64,000 bases of DNA, taken from positions 76,079,045 to 76,143,044 of the forward strand of contig CM066985.1 in assembly GCA_033977485.1 (NCBI GenBank), in the 5' to 3' direction. Shown piece after piece: positions 51,262 to 63,600 of the stretch; the stretch's first letter is position 1; every line of letters starts with the position of its first letter. The DNA comes from Hydrangea macrophylla (Eukaryota > Streptophyta > Magnoliopsida > Cornales > Hydrangeaceae). Position numbers and translations under genes: made by a program. The notes under the pieces are model-generated. The model was given only the letters and a program-made list of their open reading frames with translations. It was not told the DNA's origin and did not search any database.

Positions 51262-53252
51262 TGTGACGCCCCGATTTTCATTACCAAAAATAAAAGAAAT
51301 ATTTACATTAAAATTGTAAATAGCCAAGTGTATTTTAAAACAACAAAAATATTTACACTTGAGTGTCCAAAAATTACAATTTAATTCGTTTACACGGCTA
51401 GGACCCAAATAACTCCAACCCACACGGTACTCTAATGTACTCCAATTTGACTGCTACCAATGGTACCTGCATCTAAAATAACACACGGGGAAGTATACAA
51501 TATGACAGGAATAATAAGAGCTCAAAAGTACAATGAACAACCACGACGGATCAATAAAATAGACCAATCACTCAATCCACCCGTTCACACAATTTACCCG
51601 CTCACCCACAAGAGCATTATACCAGGTTCCTCTTGGTCACATAGCAAAGAGTCACCTCACCTCACCTCACCTCACCCGTCACCATTCCTCGGTCCCTGAG
51701 GCCTGTTGGACTGTTGGTAGGTGCTCCTTACTCATGACCCTTTAGTCCCATAGCACTTAGCCAAAATAATATTTTAATAATATTTAACCAAAAAAAAACA
51801 TGGATTCCAAGAAAAGACAACATATGCAAAGAGAGTACAAATAGGGATGACAAGAAAATACTCCGGAGATTTAAGAGCATATTGTACACAACCCCGTACC
51901 TTAAAAATAATGTTGATCACTTTCTCCACTCTCTGAATATATATGTATATGTGTGAATATATATAACTATATGGGTGTGGATCAATATATGTGTGTGTGT
52001 AATAATTTCTGTGTGTATGTGTGATGTTGCCGAGAGAGGGAAGGAGAGTTGTTGAGGCAGAGAGTCTGTTGAGAGTTGAGGTAGTAGTGTGATGAGAGAA
52101 CTTTAGGTGTATATAAATAGACTTTGAGTGCTTAGGCACCAAGCATATAAAACATACCAATATGCTTGCACTACACACACAAGTACACACACTAGTGTTT
52201 CCTTTCTTTTTCTTTTTTTTTTTTTATTACCTAACCTAACTTAATATAATATAATATTATACTATATGTATAAATATAATACACACACCCGTGCACTCCT
52301 CATACACACACACACAAAACACATCTAGTCACACTACACACACCTATGACCCACCCACTACACTTATTAAATATAAAGCAATAAAATAAATAAAGAGTGA
52401 ATAAATAACCAAAAAAAAAAATTAAGATTGTTACATTTGACTCATCAAAATAATAAATATATGTATTTTTCATTAATTTACTCAAAGCATACATATCACT
52501 AGGATGTAATATCTAATGACTCAACAACCATTATCATTTAAAAATCTAGATCCACAACTAGTTGGCCGACTAGTGTTAGGGTGTGTTTGGAAAACCAAAT
52601 TTGTTTGGGTTGGGGTCTCACATTCTACCCTCCTTAAAAAGAAATTCGTCCTCGAAATTAAAATGTAAATAGTTTGGTAAACAATTCCAAATATTTGGAA
52701 TATATGTATATATAATCTATATAGTGCTTGAGCACTAAGCATATAATATACACCATACACTTTCACACACACTGCGCACCAAAATTGTTTGGGCACTAAT
52801 CATATAAATATATATATAGTACACATGCACCTAATCATATAAATATATATATAGTACACATGCACCACTGCACACTAATTTGAGTGGTTTCCAACATTCT
52901 AATGAGGAATTCACATGTGTGTTGAGCTCACGCGATGATACACACACAGGTAAAATTACACTGTATAAATTTTAAATATGGTATATTTTTTTATTATTAA
53001 AAAGCGAAAATAAAATACGGGGTATTACACTCTACCCTCCTTAAAAGAATTTCGCCCGCGAAATTAAAGTATAAATATTTTGACAAACAACTTGAAATTT
53101 CAAAAGATTTTTTTTTTTTTTTTTTTTTTTAATTTTTTTATATAGACAAAAATCCAAATAGTACAAATAAATAGTACTACCCTCATTGATTCCCCCAGGC
53201 GATGTGGAACTAAGTCCTACATTTTCGGCTGGGTACAGGCTCTGATACCATT
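51262..53252 (-). mobile_element. F1 unit: LTR plus short internal region
   Basis: LTR-alpha 51262-52622 (TGTGACGCCCCG...GGGGTCTCACA), a polypurine tract, then 630 bp of interior that includes a captured 3' piece of an F0-type LTR ending GGGGTATTACA at 53029 with its own polypurine tract, a T-run, and the leader with primer site at 53238-53250 abutting the next LTR. No coding capacity. This is the build of a short non-autonomous LTR element. A minus-strand TATA box (about 52111-52121) lies in the LTR. Confidence 0.82.
53238..53250 (-). other. F-unit primer-binding site
   Basis: Minus strand TGGTATCAGAGCC two bases from LTR F2. Confidence 0.88.
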
Positions 53253-54528
53253 TGTGACGCCCCGATTTTCATTACCAAAAATAAAAGAAATATTTACATT
53301 AAAATTGTAAATAGCCAAGTGTATTTTAAAACAACAAAAATATTTACACTTGAGTGTCCAAAAATTACAATTTAATTCGTTTACACGGCTAGGACCCAAA
53401 TAACTCCAACCCACACGGTACTCTAATGTACTCCAATTTGACTGCTACCAATGGTACCTGCATCTAAAATAACACACGGGGAAGTATACAATATGACAGG
53501 AATAATAAGGGCTCAAAAGTACAATGAACAACCACGACGGATCAATAAAATAGACCAATCACTCAATCCACCCGTTCACACAATTTACCCGCTCACCCAC
53601 AAGAGCATTATACCAGGTTCCTCTTGGTCACATAGCAAAGAGTCACCTCACCTCACCTCACCCGTCACCATTCCTCGGTCCCTGAGGCCTGTTGGACTGT
53701 TGGTAGGTGCTCCTTACTCATGACCCTTTAGTCCCATAGCACTTAGCCAAAATAATATTTTAATAATATTTAACCAAAAAAAAAAAACATGGATTCCAAG
53801 AAAAGACAACATATGCAAAGAGAGTACAAATAGGGATGACAAGAAAATACTCCGGAGATTTAAGAGCATATTGTACACAACCCCGTACCTTAAAAATAAT
53901 GTTGATCACTTTCTCCACTCTCTGAATATATATGTATATGTGTGAATATATATAACTATATGGGTGTGGATCAATATATGTGTGTGTGTGATGAAAGGCT
54001 GCAAGAGAGAGAGAGAGACAAAGAAATCAAAACAAATGAACCAAGCCTTGATTGTTCAATTACTCACTGGAATGAGTGAGAACTTATGTATGTATATAAG
54101 TAGTTGCATGAGTGTGTGTGTGTCCCCGAGATAGAGAGGTAGTGGAGAGAATGAGAGACTGATGAGAGCTTTAGGTGAGTTGGTATGAGGTGTTGGTGTG
54201 TTTATATAATCAAAAAGCTTGAGCACTAAACACATAGTGCATATAGGTACACATGCACCCACTGTGCACTAACTTGAGTGGACACCAACTTTAACAAGGG
54301 TGGTTCTTGGGTGAGTTGAGCTCACGCTATGATACACACACACAGGTAAAATATACTGCTCAAATTTTAAATATGGTATATTTTTTTATTATTAAAAAGC
54401 GAAAATAAAATACGGGGTATTACACTCTACCCTCCTTAAAAGAATTTCGTCCGCGAAATTAAAGTATAAATATTTTGACAAACAACTTGAAATTTCAAAA
54501 GATTTTTATTTTTTTATTTTTTTATTTT
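53253..54528 (-). mobile_element. F2 unit: LTR (alpha/F0 mosaic) plus truncated interior
   Basis: LTR 53253-54424 starts like LTR-alpha but after about 53988 follows different sequence and ends GGGGTATTACA as in F0. The interior is only 104 bp and joins directly to F3 within a T-rich stretch, having lost leader and primer site. Confidence 0.8.
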
Positions 54529-56490
54529 TGTGACGCCCCGATTTTCATTACCAAAAATAAAAGAAATATTTACATTAAAATTGTAAATAGCCAAGTGTAT
54601 TTTAAAACAACAAAAATATTTACACTTGAGTGTCCAAAAATTACAATTTAATTCGTTTACACGGCTAGGACCCAAATAACTCCAACCCACACGGTACTCT
54701 AATGTACTCCAATTTGACTGCTACCAATGGTACCTGCATCTAAAATAACACACGGGGAAGTATACAATATGACAGGAATAATAAGGGCTCAAAAGTACAA
54801 TGAACAACCACGACGGATCAATAAAATAGACCAATCACTCAATCCACCCGTTCACACAATTTACCCGCTCACCCACAAGAGCATTATACCAGGTTCCTCT
54901 TGGTCACATAGCAAAGAGTCACCTCACCTCACCTCACCCGTCACCATTCCTCGGTCCCTGAGGCCTGTTGGACTGTTGGTAGGTGCTCCTTACTCATGAC
55001 CCTTTAGTCCCATAGCACTTAGCCAAAATAATATTTTAATAATATTTAACCAAAAAAAAACATGGATTCCAAGAAAAGACAACATATGCAAAGAGAGTAC
55101 AAATAGGGATGACAAGAAAATACTCCGGAGATTTAAGAGCATATTGTACACAACCCCGTACCTTAAAAATAATGTTGATCACTTTCTCCACTCTCTGAAT
55201 ATATATGTATATGTGTGAATATATATAACTATATGGGTGTGGATCAATATATGTGTGTGTGTAATAATTTCTGTGTGTATGTGTGATGTTGCCGAGAGAG
55301 GGAAGGAGAGTTGTTGAGGCAGAGAGTCTGTTGAGAGTTGAGGTAGTAGTGTGATGAGAGAACTTTAGGTGTATATAAATAGACTTTGAGTGCTTAGGCA
55401 CCAAGCATATAAAACATACCAATATGCTTGCACTACACACACAAGTACACACACTAGTGTTTCCTTTCTTTTTCTTTTTTTTTTTTTTTTATTACCTAAC
55501 CTAACTTAATATAATATAATATTATACTATATGTATAAATATAATACACACACCCGTGCACTCCTCATACACACACACACAAAACACATCTAGTCACACT
55601 ACACACACCTATGACCCACCCACTACACTTATTAAATATAAAGCAATAAAATAAATAAAGAGTGAATAAATAACCAAAAAAAAAAATTAAGATTGTTACA
55701 TTTGACTCATCAAAATAATAAATATATGTATTTTTCATTAATTTACTCAAAGCATACATATCACTAGGATGTAATATCTAATGACTCAACAACCATTATC
55801 ATTTAAAAATCTAGATCCACAACTAGTTGGCCGACTAGTGTTAGGGTGTGTTTGGAAAACCAAATTTGTTTGGGTTGGGGTCTCACATTCTACCCTCCTT
55901 AAAAAGAAATTCGTCCTCGAAATTAAAATGTAAATAGTTTGGTAAACAATTCCAAATATTTGGAATATATGTATATATAATCTATATAGTGCTTGAGCAC
56001 TAAGCATATAATATACACCATACACTTTCACACACACTGCGCACCAAAATTGTTTGGGCACTAATCATATAAATATATATATAGTACACATGCACCTAAT
56101 CATATAAATATATATATAGTACACATGCACCACTGCGCACTAATTTGAGTGGTTTCCAACATTCTAATGAGGAATTCACATGTGTGTTGAGGTCACGCGA
56201 TGATACACACACAGGTAAAATTACACTGTATAAATTTTAAATATGGTATATTTTTTTATTATTAAAAAGCGAAAATAAAATACGGGGTATTACACTCTAC
56301 CCTCCTTAAAAGAATTTCGCCCGCGAAATTAAAGTATAAATATTTTGACAAACAACTTGAAATTTCAAAAGATTTTTTTTTTTTTTTTTAATTTTTTTAT
56401 ATAGACAAAAATCCAAATAGTACAAATAAATAGTACTACCCTCATTGATTCCCCCAGGCGATGTGGAACTAAGTCCTACACAAAAAAGCC
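54529..56490 (-). mobile_element. F3 unit: LTR-alpha plus interior
   Basis: LTR 54529-55887 and interior 55888-56490, nearly identical to F1 through to about 56479, including the captured LTR piece ending at 56294. The primer site is missing where it joins F4 (CCTACACAAAAAAGCC). Confidence 0.82.
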
Positions 56491-56787
56491 TGTCACGCCC
56501 CGACGTAGCATAATTCAGGAAAGCATTTAATTTCCTTTATGGACTCGTAGGTCGTGACAAGTGAGTATGACCAATTGTCCCTACAACAAATAACTTAACA
56601 ACATTTCTAAAGCAAAGGATACTAACAGAACATAAGCTCCGAAATAAAAAAACTTACTAAACTATTACAGCAGTCATAGTCTTAGGCACAAAACGCCTTA
56701 TTCAAAAGTCTAAACTAGTTTATTACAAAACCCAAATTTAAAAGACATAGGAAAATATAAAGCAGCCTCCTGGAAAGTCTCCTGACT

Positions 56788-56871
56788 CTAAGTAGCATAG
56801 TCAAAATACCCTAGCTGCTCCTGACCCTGAAAATCTGGACATACAGTCCAGGACGCATCAACGCCGTCAGC
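56788..56871 (-). CDS. Short version of the LTR-embedded frame (F4), 28 codons
   Basis: From GCT-GAC at 56871 to TAG at 56788-56790: starts ADGVDASW and ends LGYFDYAT before the stop, echoing the ADGLYC start and YADDYSYAS end of the longer copies. An in-frame internal loss of about 32 codons. Stop 297 bp from the LTR end. Confidence 0.4.
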   Translation of the reverse strand, partial: ADGVDASWTVCPDFQGQEQLGYFDYAT

Positions 56872-56883
56872 TTATGAAAGCTG
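56868..56883 (-). promoter_or_regulatory. Conserved LTR hairpin 2 (F4)
   Basis: CAGCTT-ATGA-AAGCTG, perfect six-pair stem with a four-base loop. Confidence 0.5.
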
Positions 56884-58585
56884 GTGAGCAAAATAAACAA
56901 GTGCTCGCAATGTATATATAAGCATATAAACAACGGTGCAATTTTAACTTAACAGTAATATATTCAAGGTTCCAATTCCAACATAACCCACAAGAGCATT
57001 ATACCAGGTTCCTCTTGGTCACATAGCAAAGAGTCACCTCACCTCACCTCACCCGTCACCATTCCTCGGTCCCTGAGGCCTGTTGGACTGTTGGTAGGTG
57101 CTCCTTACTCATGACCCTTTAGTCCCATAGCACTTAGCCAAAATAATATTTTAATAATATTTAACCAAAAAAAAAACATGGATTCCAAGAAAAGACAACA
57201 TATGCAAAGAGAGTACAAATAGGGATGACAAGAAAATACTCCGGAGATTTAAGAGCATATTGTACACAACCCCGTACCTTAAAAATAATGTTGATCACTT
57301 TCTCCACTCTCTGAATATATATGTATATGTGTGAATATATATAACTATATGGGTGTGGATCAATATATGTGTGTGTGTAATAATTTCTGTGTGTATGTGT
57401 GATGTTGCCGAGAGAGGGAAGGAGAGTTGTTGAGGCAGAGAGTCTGTTGAGAGTTGAGGTAGTAGTGTGATGAGAGAACTTTAGGTGTATATAAATAGAC
57501 TTTGAGTGCTTAGGCACCAAGCATATAAAACATACCAATATGCTTGCACTACACACACAAGTACACACACTAGTGTTTCCTTTCTTTTTCTTTTTTTTTT
57601 TTTATTACCTAACCTAACTTAATATAATATAATATTATACTATATGTATAAATATAATACACACACCCGTGCACTCCTCATACACACACACACAAAACAC
57701 ATCTAGTCACACTACACACACCTATGACCCACCCACTACACTTATTAAATATAAAGCAATAAAATAAATAAAGAGTGAATAAATAACCAAAAAAAAAAAT
57801 TAAGATTGTTACATTTGACTCATCAAAATAATAAATATATGTATTTTTCATTAATTTACTCAAAGCATACATATCACTAGGATGTAATATCTAATGACTC
57901 AACAACCATTATCATTTAAAAATCTAGATCCACAACTAGTTGGCCGACTAGTGTTAGGGTGTGTTTGGAAAACCAAATTTGTTTGGGTTGGGGTCTCACA
58001 TTCTACCCTCCTTAAAAAGAAATTCGTCCTCGAAATTAAAATGTAAATAGTTTGGTAAACAATTCCAAATATTTGGAATATATGTATATATAATCTATAT
58101 AGTGCTTGAGCACTAAGCATATAATATACACCATACACTTTCACACACACTGCGCACCAAAATTGTTTGGGCACTAATCATATAAATATATATATAGTAC
58201 ACATGCACCTAATCATATAAATATATATATAGTACACATGCACCACTGCGCACTAATTTGAGTGGTTTCCAACATTCTAATGAGGAATTCACATGTGTGT
58301 TGAGCTCACGCGATGATACACACACAGGTAAAATTACACTGTATAAATTTTAAATATGGTATATTTTTTTATTATCAAAAAGCGAAAATAAAATACGGGG
58401 TATTACACTCTACCCTCCTTAAAAGAATTTCGCCCGCGAAATTAAAGTATAAATATTTTGACAAACAACTTGAAATTTCAAAAGATTTTTTTTTTTTTTT
58501 TTTAATTTTTTTATATAGACAAAAATCCAAATAGTACAAATAAATAGTACTACCCTCATTGATTCCCCCAGGCGATGTGGAACTA

Positions 58586-58707
58586 AGTCCTACATTTCCG
58601 GCTGGGTACAGGCTCTGAAATTTCATTTTTTTTTTTAATAAAAATACCCTTTATTTTTGGGGCGTGACAAATGGTATCAGAGCCTGTACCCAGCCGGAAA
58701 TGCCATT
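58586..58707. repeat. Inverted leader/LTR-end junction
   Basis: CCGGCTGGGTACAGGCTCTG (58600-58619) in minus sense is mirrored by CAGAGCCTGTACCCAGCCGG (58679-58698) in plus sense. The 59 bp between includes a plus-sense LTR end (AATACCCTTTATTTTTGGGG then CGTGACA) and a primer site (58672-58684) matching the F0-type LTR terminus. Two elements thus meet head to head at their 5' ends. Confidence 0.82.
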
Positions 58708-60656
58708 TGTGACGCCCCGATTTTCATTACCAAAAAATAAAAGAAATATTTACATTAAAATTGTAAATAGCCAAGTGTATTTTAAAACAACAAAAATATT
58801 TACACTTGAGTGTCCAAAAATTACAATTTAATTCGTTTACACGGCTAGGACCCAAATAACTCCAACCCACACGGTACTCTAATGTACTCCAATTTGACTG
58901 CTACCAATGGTACCTGCATCTAAAATAACACACGGGGAAGTATACAATATGACAGGAATAATAAGGGCTCAAAAGTACAATGAACAACCACGACGGATCA
59001 ATAAAATAGACCAATCACTCAATCCACCCGTTCACACAATTTACCCGCTCACCCACAAGAGCATTATACCAGGTTCCTCTTTGTCACATAGCAAAGAGTC
59101 ACCTCACCTCACCTCACCCGTCACCATTCCTCGGTCCCTGAGGCCTGTTGGACTGTTGGTAGGTGCTCCTTACTCATGTACCCTTTAGTCCCATAGCACT
59201 TAGCCAAAATTATATATTAATATTATTTAACCAAAAAGACATGGATTCCAATAAAAAGACAACATAAATCAAAAAGAGTACAAATAGGGATGACAAAGAA
59301 AATACTCCGGAGATTTAAGAGCATATTGTACACAACCCCGTACCTTAAAAATAATGTTGATCACTTTCTCCACTCTCTGAATATATATGTATATGTGTGA
59401 ATATATATAACTATATGGGTGTGGATCAATATATGTGTGTGTGTAATAATTTCTGTGTGTATGTGTGATGTTGCCGAGAGAGGGAAGGAGAGTTGTTGAG
59501 GCAGAGAGTCTGTTGAGAGTTGAGGTAGTAGTGTGATGAGAGAACTTTAGGTGTATATAAATAGACTTTGAGTGCTTAGGCACCAAGCATATAAAACATA
59601 CCAATATGCTTGCACTACACACACAAGTACACACACTAGTGTTTCCTTTCTTTTTCTTTTTTTTTTTTTATTACCTAACCTAACTTAATATAATATAATA
59701 TTATACTATATGTATAAATATAATACACACACCCGTGCACTCCTCATACACACACACACAAAACACATCTAGTCACACTACACACACCTATGACCCACCC
59801 ACTACACTTATTAAATATAAAGCAATAAAATAAATAAAGAGTGAATAAATAACCAAAAAAAAAATTAAGATTGTTACATTTGACTCATCAAAATAATAAA
59901 TATATGTATTTTTCATTAATTTACTCAAAGCATACATATCACTAGGATGTAATATCTAATGACTCAACAACCATTATCATTTAAAAATCTAGATCCACAA
60001 CTAGTTGGCCGACTAGTGTTAGGGTGTGTTTGGAAAACCAAATTTGTTTGGGTTGGGGTCTCACATTCTACCCTCCTTAAAAAGAAATTCGTCCTCGAAA
60101 TTAAAATGTAAATAGTTTGGTAAACAATTCCAAATATTTGGAATATATGTATATATAATCTATATAGTGCTTGAGCACTAAGCATATAATATACACCATA
60201 CACTTTCACACACACTGCGCACCAAAATTGTTTGGGCACTAATCATATAAATATATATATAGTACACATGCACCTAATCATATAAATATATATATAGTAC
60301 ACATGCACCACTGCGCACTAATTTGAGTGGTTTCCAACATTCTAATGAGGAATTCACATGTGTGTTGAGCTCACGCGATGATACACACACAGGTAAAATT
60401 ACACTGTATAAATTTTAAATATGGTATATTTTTTTATTATTAAAAAGCGAAAATAAAATACGGGGTATTACACTCTACCCTCCTTAAAAGAATTTCGCCC
60501 GCGAAATTAAAGTATAAATATTTTGACAAACAACTTGAAATTTCAAAAGATTTTTTTTTTTTTTTTTTTAATTTTTTTATATAGACAAAAATCCAAATAG
60601 TACAAATAAATAGTACTACCCTCATTGATTCCCCCAGGCGATGTGGAACTAAGTCC
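58708..60656 (-). mobile_element. F5 unit: LTR-alpha mosaic plus interior
   Basis: LTR 58708-60065, interior to 60656 with captured LTR piece ending 60472. Mostly identical to F1, but 59205-59300 carries F0-like variants (GACATGGATTCCAATAAAAAG), indicating gene conversion or recombination between LTR types. It ends at AACTAAGTCCT where the pol frame of element 6 begins. Confidence 0.8.
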
Positions 60657-63600
60657 TCGCCCGAGCAACGAGCAGTGGAAGGTACTCTAACTTTGTTTAA
60701 CTCTCATGTTAAAGTTTTATTCGACACGGGTGCTACACATTCTTTTATATCTGTTAAGATCGTTCAGAAGTTGGGTATCATACCGCATCGTTTAGAGGAA
60801 GCTTTGAGTGCTGTCTCACCCTTAGGGACCACAGTCAAGTTATTACATGTGTGTAAGGATTGTCCTCTTCGGTTTGGAGACCGCGAACTTTTGGCGAGAT
60901 TGGTGGTTCTGTCGATGAAGGAGTTCGATATAATCCTGGGAATGGATTGGCTCGAGAAGAATCATGCGAAGTTGGATTGTGCAAAGAAAAAGATCACATT
61001 TGCGGACAAGGGGAATCAACTCTTCGATTTCCAATGTAACCCTTCGGGTGATATGTTCCTCACTAGATGCCTAGCAAACATTGAGGTTGTCAGTGCAGAG
61101 GTGACAGTATCATCTATACCGGTAATCAAAGAGTTCGAGGAAGTATTCCGAGATATTTCAGGATTACCGCCGGAAAGGGACATAGAATTCTGTGTGGAAT
61201 TAGTGCCAGGTACTCGACCTATAACCAAGGTTCCCTACAGGATGGCCCCTACAGAGTTGTTGGAGCTGAAGGAACAAGTTCAAGAACTTGAGAAGTTGGG
61301 TTTTGTTCGTCCAAGTACTTCACCCTGGGGAGCACCAGTGTTGTTTGTGAAGAAGAAGGATGGGTCAATGCGGCTGTGTATTGACTACCGAGAACTGAAT
61401 AAGGTTACTATCAAGAATAAGTATCCTTTACCTCGGATAGACGATCTGTTTGATCAGTTGCAAGGAGCCACGACCTTTTCTAAGATTGATCTACGGTCAG
61501 GGTATCACCAGTTGAGGGTGCGGAAGGAAGACATACCTAAGACTGCTTTCAGGACGAGATACGGACACTATGAGTTCTTAGTAATGCCGTTTGGGATGAC
61601 AAATGCTCCAGCTGTGTTTATGGACTTGATGAACAGAGTATTCAAGCCATACTTAGATCAGTTCGTTATTGTCTTTATTGATGATATTTTGATCTATTCC
61701 AAGTCAGAGGAAGAGCATGAACAACATCTGAGGATCGTGTTGCAGACTCTCAAGGATCACCGCCTGTATGCTAAATTCAGCAAGTGTGAATTCTGGCTTC
61801 AGGAAGTTAAGTTTCTCGGGCATGTGATCTCTCAACAAGGAATCGCGGTTGACTCATCAAAGACCGATGCAGTGGCGAATTGGACTCGGCCGACCAATGC
61901 TACAGAAGTCAGAAGTTTTCTGGGACTAGCTGGTTACTATCGGAGATTTGTGGAAGGTTTCTCAAAGATAGCAGCCCCGTTAACTGGTTTGACTAAGAAA
62001 GATTTGAAGTTTGAATGGACTGATAAGCATGAACGCGCTTTTCTGAAATTGAAAGAGAAATTGACAACAGCGCCAGTGCTTGCGATACCAAGGGATGGTG
62101 AGAAGTTCACTATTTTTAGTGACGCCTCGTATCAAGGATTGGGATGTGTCCTTATGCAAGACGGAAAGGTTATCGCCTATGGTTCAAGACAGTTGAAGCC
62201 GAATGAATTGAACTACCCAACTCATGATTTAGAGCTGGCAGCAGTAGTGTTCGCGCTTAAGATCTGGAGACACTACCTCTATGGGGAGAAATTTGATTTG
62301 TTCTCAGACCACAAAAGCCTTAAGTATTTGTTTACTCAGAAGGAGTTGAACATGAGGCAACGTCGGTGGATGGAACTGATCAAGGACTACGACTTCACAT
62401 TAGAGTACCACCCCGGTAAGGCAAACGTAGTCGCTGACGCCCTAAGCCGGAAACCTCAAGGAATGATTGCTTCATTGATGTTGAGGGAATGGAAAGCCTT
62501 GGAGACAATAACAGAATTTGATGTGCAGATTTCTGAGGGAAGTATCGGGCAACACTTTGGATGCTTGGTAGTACAACCAACACTTGTGAGTCGAATCATC
62601 GAAGCCCAGAAGGAAGATGAGAAGTTTCAAGCATGGTTCGCCAAGATGTTAGAGAAGGACCCGACAGAATGGAAGGTTGGGGCCGATGGAGGATACCGAT
62701 GTCGAGACAGATTGTGTGTGCCAGATTCAGGAGGTTTGAGAAAAGAAATTCTCGAAGAAGCACATAAATCAAGACTGACAGTTCACCCAGGAGGAACAAA
62801 GATGTATAAAGACCTGAAGAGAAACTTCTGGTGGGAAGGGATGAAACGAGAAGTAGCCAAATTTGTGTCTAAATGTTTGACTTGTCAACAAGTGAAGGCC
62901 GAACATCAGAGACCCTCGGGATTGTTACAACCCTTACCTGTCCCAGGATGGAAGTGGGAGCACATAACTATGGATTTCGTGGTTGGATTACCCCGGTCAC
63001 AACAGAATCATGACGCGATTTGGGTAATCGTGGATCGTTTGACGAAGTCTGCACACTTTATCGCGTACAATATGACTTACCCAGTAGAAAGGATGAGTCG
63101 AATGTACCTACAGCAAGTGGTGCGACTGCACGGTGCGCCTGTGTCAATTGTATCAGACCGCGATGCACGTTTTACCTCGGGATTTTGGGAAAGTCTGCAG
63201 AAGGCTATGGGAACTTCGCTCAAGATGAGTACTGCATTCCATCCTCAGACCGATGGGCAGACCGAGCGTGTTAATCAGATTATGGAAGATATGCTCAGAG
63301 CTTGTGCAATTGACTTTGAAGAATCTTGGGAGACGCACTTACCTTTGGTTGAATTTGCGTATAACAACAGTTATCACTCGAGTATTGGAATGGCGCCGTT
63401 CGAAGCTTTGTACGGACGGCCATGTCGATCTCCATTGTGTTGGGCTGAAGTGGGAGATACAGAACTTTTAGGACCAGATTTGGTGAGAGAGACCAATGAG
63501 AAAATTTCACTGGTCAAGGAAAGGATGAAAACTGCACAGAGTAGACACAAGAGTTATGCGGATCGACGTCGAAAGGACTTGGAGTTCAGTGTTGGAGATC

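Larger units (their letters stand above)
56491..58617 (-). mobile_element. F4 unit: chimeric LTR plus interior
   Basis: 56491-56981 is the end of a different LTR (TGTCACGCCCCGACG...), related to the element 1/4 family and carrying hairpin 2 and a short version of the conserved frame. At ACCCACAAGAGCATTATACC it switches to LTR-alpha and continues identically to 58000, then the same interior as F1 (captured piece ends 58407). Confidence 0.8.

Noticed and set aside
51460..51699. Repeated 79-90 residue frame starting MVPASKITHGEVYN in LTR copies
   Set aside because: Copies are near-identical by duplication and the most diverged LTR (F0) breaks the frame, unlike the 60-codon frame in the Tekay-like LTRs.
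52521..52796. 91-residue minus-strand frame repeated identically four times in the F array
   Set aside because: Identity comes from recent DNA duplication, it spans an LTR end and polypurine tract, and no domain or codon-level conservation can be judged. Not evidence of a gene.
61016..63510. Several minus-strand frames under element 6
   Set aside because: Shadows of the long plus-strand pol frame.
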